Of a DNA stretch of 20,347 nucleotides, positions 1-6,965 are shown piece after piece. The DNA is taken from assembly GCA_964585575.1 (NCBI GenBank), contig CAZPEM010000048.1, positions 1-20,347 on the forward strand, written 5' to 3'. The notes under the pieces are model-generated. The model was not told the origin of the DNA. It was given only the letters and a program-made list of their open reading frames with translations, and did no database searches. This DNA is from UBA4655 sp964585575. GTDB lineage: Bacteria > Planctomycetota > Planctomycetia > Pirellulales > UBA1268. Position 1 is the stretch's first letter, and each line of letters opens with the position of its first letter. The position numbers were made by a program, and so were the translations under genes.

Positions 1-97
1 CAGGATGCCGGAGCGCCGCGGACATGCAGTGAGCGGAGGTCTGGAGGACCGTAGCGAACGTCCGGCCAGGGGCACGGGCGGCCCCGAACCCCAGCAC
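1..97 (+). repeat. Dispersed GC-rich repeat, copy A (cut by window start)
   Basis: This stretch aligns with copy C (3622-3776) from the CAGGATG at its left edge through GTCCGGC, AGGGG and the conserved 3' module CGGGCGGCCCCGAACCC at 76-92. The 5' part lies outside the window. It is more diverged than copies B and C, and its end is followed by a short duplication of CCCCAGCACA (90-99 region and 101-110). It sits about 30 nt beyond the stop codon of the glycerate kinase gene, which reads toward it, so it lies in a 3' flank like the other copies. Short open frames across it are not believable genes. Confidence 0.65.
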
Positions 98-128
98 AAA
101 CCCCAGCACAATTGCCGTTCGGGAAGAC

Positions 129-1469
129 TCATCGCACAAGAACGATGCGGACGTCGGCGACGTTCGTGCCCGTGGGGCCGGTGCGGATGAGGCCGCCCGC
201 GGCGGCGAGGAGCGGGTGGGCGTCGCAGCGGGCGATCGCGGTCGGCACGTCGAGGCGGAGCGAGCCGATCGCCTCGACGACCGAACGATCGGCGAAGCCG
301 CCGGCCGCGTCGGTCGGCCCATCCTCGCCGTCGGTGCCGACGCTCGCGATGGCGAGGCCCGTCGGCCAGGGGCCCGACGAGGTCACGTCGCCGATCGCGG
401 CGAGAACCGTCTGCTGGTTGCGGCCGCCGGTGCCGTGATCGGCGGGCACACGGACGATCGCCTCGCCCCCCTCGACGATCGCCCGCGGGCGGCCGTCTCG
501 TCGGACCGCGTCGATGGCCGCGAGGCCCTCCGCCGCGAGCCGCCGACCGACTTCCTCGGCGGACTCCCGCGACGAGGCGGCTGATCCCTCTCGAACGGTC
601 GCCTGGTAGCCGAGCCTCTCGGCGGCGGTCGCCGCGGCCCGCACGGCCGTCGCGTTGTCTCCGAGGAGAAGGTGCTCGACGTGGCAGCCTCGGTCGGTCG
701 TCCAGCGACCCGAGGCGGCCGAGCCGTCGCCCGGCATGCAGGGGCCGGAGGCGATCACGTCGAGGTCGCCGCCGATCACGTCGGAGAGCACGAGCACGAC
801 GAGCCGGCCGGCGGTGCAGGCCCGCGCGAGACCACCTCCCTTCACGAGGCTCATCGATCGCCGCACGGCATTCAGCTCGGCGATCGTCGCGCCCGCTTCG
901 GAGAGCCGCCGCGTGACGGCGATCTTCTCCTCGAGCGAAACGCCGTCCCGCGGCGCCGCAAGCAGGGCGGACCCGCCTCCGGTGACGATCGCGATCGCCA
1001 GGTCATGCGGCGAAAGCGAAGAGAGGCCGGCGAGCATCTCACGGGTGGCGAGCACCACCCGCTCCGTCGGCAGGTTCGACGCGGCGGGCCGGGTCTCCCG
1101 CACTTCGATCATCCCGAGCCCGCTGCCGCAGCCCTCCGGCACGCTCACGAGGCCCGACAGGCCGCGGCCCGCCGAAGGGTGCCCTCCGAGGAGCGATTCC
1201 ACCGCGGCCGCGACTCCCGCCGCCGCCTTGCCGCCCCCGACGATGAGGATTCGGCCGGGCCGGCCGATCGCGAGTGGAGGATCGAGCGGGCGACCGTCGA
1301 ACCGCATCTCCCCCTGGTCGATCGAAAGACGCGATGCAACGAGCCCTTCCGGCCGCACCGCTTCGATCGCGGCCGACCAGACGGCCCGCAGGTCGCCGAC
1401 GCGTCGCGTGGCTGCAGGCGGCGAGGCTCCCGCCGCGTCGCCCCGACGCGGCCCGGACGAGGGCATCAT
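129..1469 (-). CDS. Glycerate 2-kinase, MOFRL/DUF4147 family
   Basis: Predicted cytosolic kinase that phosphorylates D-glycerate with ATP to 2-phosphoglycerate, feeding glycolysis (GckA/TtuD type). The 446 residues match the family in length. An N-terminal DUF4147-type part carries VGGGKA (77-82), VTGGGSALL (162-170), a KGGGLA segment (210-215) and LSDVIGGDLDVIASGP (228-243). The C-terminal MOFRL part carries GTGGRNQQ (346-353), SVGTDGEDGPTDAAG (376-390) and GPTGTNVADV (431-440). The frame stays open upstream to 1958, but the start at 1469 is chosen because its ATG overlaps the stop of the preceding gene by 4 nt (ATGA) and because family homology begins soon after. It is probably translationally coupled to that upstream gene. 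The exact substrate (glycerate rather than a related hydroxy acid) is inferred from the family. Confidence 0.92.
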   Translation of the reverse strand: MMPSSGPRRGDAAGASPPAATRRVGDLRAVWSAAIEAVRPEGLVASRLSIDQGEMRFDGRPLDPPLAIGRPGRILIVGGGKAAAGVAAAVESLLGGHPSAGRGLSGLVSVPEGCGSGLGMIEVRETRPAASNLPTERVVLATREMLAGLSSLSPHDLAIAIVTGGGSALLAAPRDGVSLEEKIAVTRRLSEAGATIAELNAVRRSMSLVKGGGLARACTAGRLVVLVLSDVIGGDLDVIASGPCMPGDGSAASGRWTTDRGCHVEHLLLGDNATAVRAAATAAERLGYQATVREGSAASSRESAEEVGRRLAAEGLAAIDAVRRDGRPRAIVEGGEAIVRVPADHGTGGRNQQTVLAAIGDVTSSGPWPTGLAIASVGTDGEDGPTDAAGGFADRSVVEAIGSLRLDVPTAIARCDAHPLLAAAGGLIRTGPTGTNVADVRIVLVR

Positions 1470-2320
1470 GTGTCCCCCGTGAGCGGGAAATTCTTCGGGT
1501 CGAATCTCGTGAGGTCGATGCCGCCGCGGCCCTCCTCCTCGAGCAGCTTCACCCTCGCTTCGAGCCGCTCGAGCCGGCGGGCGAGCAGCGCCGGCGTCTC
1601 GGTCGCCGGAGCGACCCGCACGGGACGCGGCACTTCCGGGTAGCCGAGCTGTCGCTGCAGTGCCGCGAAGAAGAAGAGCGGATCCTTGCCGCGGTTGGCC
1701 CGGGCGATGCGTCCCTCGCTCGCCCCGAAGAGGATCGTCCGGTCTGGAACCACGGCCGCCTCGCCCGCCCGCTCGGCCTGCCGCGACCCGAGCCGCCAAT
1801 ACTCCTCGCTCCTCACAAACACGAGATCGGCCAGGTCCACGAGCCCAACCTGCCTGCCGACCGTGCGGATCCATTCCTTCCACGCCGCGTCGAAGAGGTC
1901 GTCCCGTGCGACCGCATCGAGACCGCGGGCGTAGTCGAGACGGTTCCGCGAGAGGCACTCGAACCGGTAGAAAAAGATCCCCTGCGGCGTCGCGGCGGCG
2001 GCGCGGTAGGCGGCCTCGCGTTCGAGGATCGCGAGCGCCAACCGCATGTCGAACCGCCCCCCCTCCTCCTCGGCCTCGCCGACGATGAAGGTCTGAAAGG
2101 CCGTGAAGTAGTGGGATAGCCGATCCATCGCCGTGGCGAGCGTGCCGACGAGCTTGAGCTCCCCGACGAGATATTCGATCGCCATCGGAAGCTTCGTCGT
2201 CGCGAGCACCTCCTGGGCGATCGCCGCGAGCGCCTCCTGGGCGGCCACACCCTCGCGGACCCTTTCCCCGAAGATTCGGAACAGGTGGGCCTGCTCGACG
2301 TATTCCTCGCGATCCAGCAT
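1466..2320 (-). CDS. Conserved protein of unknown function, coupled to glycerate kinase
   Basis: A 284-residue soluble protein with no signal peptide or membrane segment. I do not recognise a named domain. Residues 1-110 look largely helical with many acidic and Ala/Leu positions. The middle has aromatic segments (IFFYRFE near 115-121, AAWKEWIRTVG near 145-155, SEEYWRLGS near 171-179). Residues 243-264 have heptad-like spacing (ALLARRLERLEARVKLLEEE), suggesting a short coiled coil before a C-terminal tail ending FDPKNFPLTGD. The start at 2320 has an AAAGGG ribosome-binding site 6 nt upstream (complement of 2327-2332). It is first in a two-gene minus-strand unit and overlaps the glycerate kinase start by 4 nt, so a linked role is possible but unproven. 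It is a believable gene because its frame is intact, has an RBS and is coupled. Confidence 0.85.
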   Translation of the reverse strand: MLDREEYVEQAHLFRIFGERVREGVAAQEALAAIAQEVLATTKLPMAIEYLVGELKLVGTLATAMDRLSHYFTAFQTFIVGEAEEEGGRFDMRLALAILEREAAYRAAAATPQGIFFYRFECLSRNRLDYARGLDAVARDDLFDAAWKEWIRTVGRQVGLVDLADLVFVRSEEYWRLGSRQAERAGEAAVVPDRTILFGASEGRIARANRGKDPLFFFAALQRQLGYPEVPRPVRVAPATETPALLARRLERLEARVKLLEEEGRGGIDLTRFDPKNFPLTGDT

Positions 2321-2365
2321 CCGATGCCCTTTCGGAAAACCATCCTATACTTGCGGACGAAGGTC
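2321..2365. promoter_or_regulatory. 45-bp divergent promoter region between the glycerate-kinase pair and ribBA
   Basis: The whole spacer between two divergent start codons is 45 bp. It contains TATACT at 2346-2351, a good -10 hexamer for the plus strand. The overlapping CCTATA (2344-2349) reads TATAGG on the minus strand, so one AT-rich core could serve both directions. No convincing -35 box is seen for either direction. The plus-strand transcript would start near 2358, giving ribBA a very short leader. The minus gene has AAAGGG at the complement of 2327-2332. Assignment is by motif only. Confidence 0.45.
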
Positions 2366-3571
2366 ATGCTCACCCGCTTTTCCACCATCGAAGCCGCCGT
2401 CACCGCGATCCGTCGCGGCGAGATGGTGATCGTGGTCGACGCGGAGGACCGGGAGAACGAAGGGGATTTCGTCTGTGCCGCGAGCAAGGTCACGCCGGAG
2501 ATCGTGAATTTCATGATCTGCCACGGCCGTGGCCAGGTCTGCATGCCGATCCTTCCCGACGTCGCCCGCCGGCTCGAGCTGCCGATGATGGTGGAGACCA
2601 ACTCGGCCCCGCTCGGCACGGCCTTCACCGTGCCGGTCGATCACGTGACGAGCAAGACGGGCATCACCGCCGCGGAGCGAGCCACGACGATCACGGCGAT
2701 CCTCGATCCCGCGACGACGGCCGCCGACTTCGTCCGCCCCGGCCACCTCTTCCCGCTCGTCGCGAAGGAGGGGGGCGTGCTCCGCCGCGCCGGCCACACC
2801 GAGGCCGCGGTCGATCTCGCGAGGCTCGCCGAACTGCCGCCGGCGGGCGTGCTCTGCGAGATCCTCGACGAATCGGGCAACCGTGCCGACCGCGAGGCGC
2901 TCTTCGCCCTCGCGAAGCAGCACTCCCTCGAGATCATCTCGATCGAGGAGCTCATCCGCTTCCGCCGCTCGCGGGAGAAGCTCGTCCACCGGATCGCCGA
3001 GGCCGACCTGCCGACGAAGTGGGGCGGCTTCCGCGTGATCGCCTACGGGGTGAAGTACGAGCCGCAGCAGCCGATCGTGCTCGTGATGGGGGATCTCTCG
3101 AAGGCCCGCGACCCGCTCGTGCGGCTCCACTCGTCCTGCTTCACAGGCGACCTGCTCGACAGCCTGCGGTGCGACTGCGGCGACCAGCTCCACATGGCGC
3201 TCGACATGATCGGCCGCGAGGGGGCGGGCGTGCTCGTCTACCTGCCACAGGAGGGCCGCGGCATCGGGCTCGTCGAGAAGATCAGGGCCTACGCGCTCCA
3301 GGACAAGGGGCTCGACACGGTCGAGGCGAATCTCGCGCTCGGCTTCAAGGCCGACTCCCGCGACTACGGCGTCGGCATCCAGATCCTCAAGGACCTCGGC
3401 CTGAGACGGGTCCGGCTGCTCACGAACAACCCGAAGAAGACCGACGCCTTCATCTACGGCGGCTTCGACCTCGAGGTCGTCGACCAGGTTCCGATCCTGC
3501 CGCCGGTGCACGAGCACAACGAGCGGTATCTCGCGACGAAGCGCGAAAAGCTCGGCCATCGGTTCCCGTGA
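2366..3571 (+). CDS. ribBA: Bifunctional 3,4-dihydroxy-2-butanone-4-phosphate synthase / GTP cyclohydrolase II
   Basis: Supplies both precursors of riboflavin: the RibB half turns ribulose 5-phosphate into dihydroxybutanone phosphate plus formate, and the RibA half opens GTP to the diaminopyrimidine. The 401-residue length is normal for RibBA. RibB (about 1-200) shows the acidic loop DRENEGD (28-34), TGITAAERATTI (98-109), RPGHLFPL (124-131) and HTEAAVDL (144-151). RibA (about 205-401) shows the zinc cysteines C258, C269 and C271 in a CFTGDLLDSLRCDCG segment, QEGRGIGL (295-302) and TNNPKK (353-358). The start at 2366 gives the usual short N-terminus; a frame-open extension to 2285 would overlap the divergent gene. 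The only SD-like match (GAAGG, 2359-2363) is unusually close to the ATG. The last codons and stop lie inside repeat copy B. An FMN riboswitch is not evident in the 45-bp leader. Confidence 0.96.
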   Translation: MLTRFSTIEAAVTAIRRGEMVIVVDAEDRENEGDFVCAASKVTPEIVNFMICHGRGQVCMPILPDVARRLELPMMVETNSAPLGTAFTVPVDHVTSKTGITAAERATTITAILDPATTAADFVRPGHLFPLVAKEGGVLRRAGHTEAAVDLARLAELPPAGVLCEILDESGNRADREALFALAKQHSLEIISIEELIRFRRSREKLVHRIAEADLPTKWGGFRVIAYGVKYEPQQPIVLVMGDLSKARDPLVRLHSSCFTGDLLDSLRCDCGDQLHMALDMIGREGAGVLVYLPQEGRGIGLVEKIRAYALQDKGLDTVEANLALGFKADSRDYGVGIQILKDLGLRRVRLLTNNPKKTDAFIYGGFDLEVVDQVPILPPVHEHNERYLATKREKLGHRFP

Positions 3572-3616
3572 GGGATTGCCCGGCGAGGGGATACGGGCGG
3601 CCCCGAACCCAGCAGA
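3566..3616 (+). repeat. Dispersed GC-rich repeat, copy B (short form)
   Basis: Consists of the 5' module (CCCGTGAGGGATTGCCC) joined directly to the 3' module. The 37 nt at 3580-3616 are identical to 3740-3776 in copy C, exactly 160 nt away. Compared with copy C the whole middle (about 100 nt) is missing. The ribBA stop codon (3569-3571) is part of the 5' module. TGCCCG (3577-3582) can pair with CGGGCGG (3594-3600), giving a small GC-rich hairpin just after the gene. Confidence 0.8.
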
Positions 3617-3621
3617 AGCAG

Positions 3622-3776
3622 AGTTGACCGTGAGGGGTTGCCCGTGTCCCGGAGACGGCGTAGCTGACCAGCGGAGCCAGGATGGTGGATCGCCAGTCAG
3701 CTCCGAGCGAGTGAAGGCCTGGAGGGCCGCAACGAGCGTCCGGCGAGGGGATACGGGCGGCCCCGAACCCAGCAGA
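3622..3776 (+). repeat. Dispersed GC-rich repeat, copy C (full-length form)
   Basis: The longest copy. It begins with a 22-nt 5' module (3622-3643, core GTTGACCGTGAGGGG) that matches copy D at 15301-15322 with one mismatch. A middle section follows that resembles copy A, and the element ends with the 37-nt 3' module shared with copy B. It follows copy B after 5 nt, so the two form an imperfect tandem. The open frame over it (3576-3794) has no RBS and composition typical of repeat-derived spurious ORFs. It occupies the first part of the gene-free stretch between ribBA and the transporter operon. Confidence 0.8.
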
Positions 3777-3935
3777 GTCGATTCGACGCTGTGATGCTGA
3801 ACGCTACCGGGGGGCGTGTTCGGGGGGTCGGGGAACGTTGAGGAGCATCAGGTGTATCCTCACCGTAGCGACGATGCGTCCGCTCCCCCGGCGGCAATGC
3901 GGCATCGTTCAGGAAGGTTCCGTAGTCGACGCGTG

Positions 3936-3965
3936 TTGACCAGGTCGCGCCGCCGCCCGTAGCAT
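3936..3965 (+). promoter_or_regulatory. Candidate promoter of the peptide transporter operon
   Basis: TTGACC (3936-3941), an 18-nt spacer and TAGCAT (3960-3965) resemble a sigma-70 promoter and lie about 40 nt before the start codon at 4004. The RBS of the first gene, GGAGG at 3989-3993, is well placed. The rest of 3777-3935 contains no gene I can support. Motif match only; both hexamers deviate from consensus. Confidence 0.35.
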
Positions 3966-4003
3966 CGCGGGTTTCAGGTACGAAGTTCGGAGGGATCGCC
4001 GAC

Positions 4004-5965
4004 ATGCCACCAGGACGAGAATCCCGCACGATGCGGTTGTTGGCGATTCTCGCGGCAGTCGCCCTCGTCGGCTGCGGCAGGCGGCAGGACGACCTGACGA
4101 CGAACGCGCCCGTGGAGCCCGTCAGAAGCGGTGGCGCGGCCGGCAAGCTGCCCGCAGCCCCGGTCGCCGAACGGCTGCTCGAGCCGTTCGATCCCCCGCC
4201 GCTCGAGGAGCTCGTCTCCTCCGCGACCTGGATCGACAGGCCCGTCCGGGACGCGTTGGCGGTCCTCCGCGATCAGCAGCGGGCGGAGACGCCCAAGGCC
4301 GGCTCGGCTGAGGCACTCGCCATGCGAAACACGTCGGCCGTGGCCAACGAGGCGATCCTCTCGGCACTCGGCCGCCTTCCGGCGGAGGGGCAGGCCGACC
4401 TCGACGCCAGGATCGACCGGCACGTCCCGGCCGACATCAACAGCACCAATCCGATCATGATCAGCTCGTCCACCGAGTTCGACGTGCTCGGCCTGACCGG
4501 CTTCGGCCTCTTCTCGAGCGATCGGTCGCTCGAGCCCTTCGCAAGTTCGGAGGCGGTGACGTCGTGGCAGTCGAGTGCCAACGGACTCGTCGACAAGGTC
4601 GTCCTGCGGGACGACCTCTTCTGGAGCGACGGCAGGCCGATCACGGCACACGACATCGCCTTCACGTTCCAGGTGATCATGGACCGGCGGGTGCCCGTGC
4701 CGGCGGTGCGGAGCGGCACCGACCAGCTCCGCTGGGTGCATGCCTACGACGACCGGACGATCGTGTTCTTCCACAAGGAGCCGCTCGCGACGAACGTCTG
4801 GAACATCAACTTCCCCGTGCTGCCGAAGCACGTCTACGAGAAGACGTGGGAAGACGACCCGACGCTCAAGGACAGCGACGCGCACGTGAAGCTCGAGCAG
4901 TCGCCGATCGTGGGCGGTCCCTACGAGATCGTCGACCGAAAGCGGGGCCAGCAGATCGTGCTCCGCCGGCGAAAGGGATGGTCGCATGTCAACGACAAGC
5001 AGGTCCGCGGTGTCCCCTTCTTCAAGGAGATCCGCTTCCGGATCATCGAGGATCCCAACACGTCGCTCCTGGCGATCAAGGCCGGCGAGATCGACGACCT
5101 CATGCTCACCCCCGAGCAGTGGACGACGCAGACCACGGGCGACGACTTCTACGAGCGCAACACGAAGGTCACCGCCCCGGAATGGGTCAGCTTCCACTTC
5201 GGCTGGAACATCGAGACGCCCTTCTTCGCCGACCGTCGGGTGAGGCGGGCGATGAGCTACGCCTTCAACCACGACGACATGCTCGAAAAGCTCTGCTATG
5301 GCCTCTACAAGCCGGCCGCCGGCCACTTCCCGGAAGACGGCTGGATGGCCCCGAAGAAGAAGCTCGAACCCTACAAGCAGAACCTCGACAAGGCCGAGGC
5401 GCTCCTCGACGAGGCCGGGTGGATCGACCACGACAACGACGGCATCCGTGACAAGCAGATCGACGGGCGGCTCGTTCCTCTCGAGTTCTCCGTGCTCGTG
5501 AGCCAGCAGCCGCTGCGGGTCGAGATCTGCAAGCTGCTCCAGCAGAACCTCGAACAGGTCGGCGTGCGGGTGAACGTGCGGCCGGTGGAGTCGACGGTGC
5601 TCCAGCAGAAGACGCTCGAGCGGAAGTTCGAGGCCTACTTCGGTGGCTGGGGCGCGGGGACCGACCCCGACAGCTCGGAGAACATCTGGGCGACGGGCGC
5701 CCCGCGCAACTTCGTGAACTACTCGAATCCGGAAGTCGACCGACTCTTCGCCGACGGCCGCCGTGAGCTCGACCGCTCGAAGCGGGCGGAAAAGTACGCG
5801 AGGATCCAGGAGATCCTCTACGAGGACCAGCCCTACACCTGGCTCTTCCAGCGGAACAGTTTCTACGGATTCTCGAAGAGCCTGCGGGGCTACGTGTTCA
5901 GCCCACGCGGGCCCTACAACTATTCTCCGGGGTTCGGCAGCCTCTGGAAGCCCCGGGCCGAGTGA
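4004..5965 (+). CDS. Peptide ABC transporter substrate-binding lipoprotein (SBP_bac_5)
   Basis: Captures peptides or similar solutes outside the inner membrane and hands them to the permeases encoded next. The 653 residues start at 4004, backed by GGAGG 10 nt upstream. The basic start, hydrophobic stretch (11-23) and LVGC lipobox predict lipidation at Cys24. The SBP_bac_5 core begins near residue 143 (DINSTNP). It includes WSDGRPITAHDIAFTF (207-222) and the DHDNDGIRD segment (475-483) common in this family, and ends in a typical C-terminal lobe (YTWLFQRNSFYGFS). Residues 25-142 are an extra Pro/Ala-rich then helical N-terminal extension that ordinary OppA/DppA proteins lack, making the protein about 100 residues longer than usual. 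A second in-frame ATG at 4031 would shorten the signal peptide but keep the lipobox. The substrate cannot be read from sequence. Confidence 0.93.
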   Translation: MPPGRESRTMRLLAILAAVALVGCGRRQDDLTTNAPVEPVRSGGAAGKLPAAPVAERLLEPFDPPPLEELVSSATWIDRPVRDALAVLRDQQRAETPKAGSAEALAMRNTSAVANEAILSALGRLPAEGQADLDARIDRHVPADINSTNPIMISSSTEFDVLGLTGFGLFSSDRSLEPFASSEAVTSWQSSANGLVDKVVLRDDLFWSDGRPITAHDIAFTFQVIMDRRVPVPAVRSGTDQLRWVHAYDDRTIVFFHKEPLATNVWNINFPVLPKHVYEKTWEDDPTLKDSDAHVKLEQSPIVGGPYEIVDRKRGQQIVLRRRKGWSHVNDKQVRGVPFFKEIRFRIIEDPNTSLLAIKAGEIDDLMLTPEQWTTQTTGDDFYERNTKVTAPEWVSFHFGWNIETPFFADRRVRRAMSYAFNHDDMLEKLCYGLYKPAAGHFPEDGWMAPKKKLEPYKQNLDKAEALLDEAGWIDHDNDGIRDKQIDGRLVPLEFSVLVSQQPLRVEICKLLQQNLEQVGVRVNVRPVESTVLQQKTLERKFEAYFGGWGAGTDPDSSENIWATGAPRNFVNYSNPEVDRLFADGRRELDRSKRAEKYARIQEILYEDQPYTWLFQRNSFYGFSKSLRGYVFSPRGPYNYSPGFGSLWKPRAE

Positions 5966-5975
5966 CGACGAACCG

Positions 5976-6965
5976 ATGATCGCCTACATCGTCAGGAGGC
6001 TCGCGCTCGCGGTCGTCACGCTCGTCGCGATCACGGTGATCGTCTACGGACTCGCGCGGAGCATGCCCGGCACGCCACTGACGCTCGCCATCTCGGAGAC
6101 CGACCCGAGCCGCAAGCTCAACGCCGCCGACCTCGAGCGAATCCGCGCCATCTACGGCCTCGACGAGCCCTGGCCCGTCGGCTACGCGCGGTGGGCTTCG
6201 AGGGTCGTCGCGGGCGACCTCGGTCGCTCCATCTCGCGAAAGCAGCCGGTCGCGACGCTCATCGGCGAGCGGATCGGCCCGACGATGGTGCTGTCGGCGA
6301 CGGCGCTCGTGCTCACCTGGCTGCTCTCGATCCCGCTTGGGCTCTACGCCTCGGCCCGCAGCGGCCGCCTCGACGAACGGGCCTCGAGCCTGCTGCTCTA
6401 CGTGCTCTACTCCTTTCCGACGTTCGTGGCGGCCCTCTTCCTCCAGATCATCTTCGCCGTCTGGCTGCGGGGCACGCGGTGGGAGCTGCCGCTCTTCGGG
6501 ATGACCGACCTGCCCGCCGACGCCCCGTTCGCCGCAAGGGCGGCCGACGTCGCCTGGCACGCGATCCTGCCGGTCGTCTGCCAGACCTACGTGAGCCTCG
6601 CCTGGTACAGCCGCTTCATCAAGGCGAACATGGAGGAGGCCGTCCGGCAGGACTACGTCCGCACCGCACGCGCCAAGGGCGTCGGCCCCTTCGGCGTGCT
6701 CGTCAAGCACGCGTTCCGCAACACGCTCATTCCACTCGTCACGCTCGTCGGGCTCTCGCTGCCCGCGCTCCTCGGCGGCTCCGTGATCATCGAGCAGATC
6801 TTCACCTGGCCGGGCATGGGGAGGCTCTTCTTCGAGAGCATTCGCGAACGCGACTACCCGACCATCATGGGCCTCACGCTCATGTTCAGCGTGCTCACGC
6901 TCGCAGGACAGCTCCTGGCCGACCTGCTCTACGCCTTCGTCGATCCGAGGGTGAGCGTGGCATGA
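5976..6965 (+). CDS. oppB: Peptide ABC transporter permease, OppB/DppB type
   Basis: Inner-membrane permease that forms half of the translocation channel. The 329 residues have the classic layout: an N-terminal helix (MIAYIVRRLALAVVTLVAIT), a periplasmic segment with the family's GLDEPWPVGYARW (61-73) and GDLGRS (80-85), then five further helices. The cytoplasmic EAA loop that docks the ATPases is at about 227-255 (YVRTARAKGVGPFGVLVKHA). The C-terminus has the FTWPGMGRLFFESI and DYPTIMG motifs of OppB proteins. The start lies 10 nt after the binding-protein stop, and the stop overlaps the next start by 4 nt (ATGA at 6962-6965), so it is in the same operon. Opp and Dpp subfamilies cannot be told apart here, so the symbol is generic. 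Confidence 0.95.
   Translation: MIAYIVRRLALAVVTLVAITVIVYGLARSMPGTPLTLAISETDPSRKLNAADLERIRAIYGLDEPWPVGYARWASRVVAGDLGRSISRKQPVATLIGERIGPTMVLSATALVLTWLLSIPLGLYASARSGRLDERASSLLLYVLYSFPTFVAALFLQIIFAVWLRGTRWELPLFGMTDLPADAPFAARAADVAWHAILPVVCQTYVSLAWYSRFIKANMEEAVRQDYVRTARAKGVGPFGVLVKHAFRNTLIPLVTLVGLSLPALLGGSVIIEQIFTWPGMGRLFFESIRERDYPTIMGLTLMFSVLTLAGQLLADLLYAFVDPRVSVA

Noticed and set aside
129..1958. Longer 609-residue version of the glycerate kinase
   Set aside because: The extra 163 residues overlap the preceding gene in another frame and are Arg/Gly-rich; family homology and the ATGA overlap support the start at 1469.
2345..3559. A 404-codon minus-strand open frame across ribBA
   Set aside because: Fully inside a well-recognised gene; composition (Asp/Glu/Arg/Val-rich) is typical of a GC-rich shadow frame.
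3566..3776. CRISPR array or integron attC sites
   Set aside because: Only two adjacent units with unequal middles, no regular spacers, no cas or integrase gene. GTTGACC does not fit the GTTRRRY core of attC.
3576..3794. Small ORF over the repeats after ribBA
   Set aside because: No RBS, made wholly of repeat sequence, and not preserved in the other copies.
3974..5431. A 485-codon minus-strand open frame across the binding-protein gene
   Set aside because: Shadow of the SBP_bac_5 gene, no RBS, low-complexity composition.
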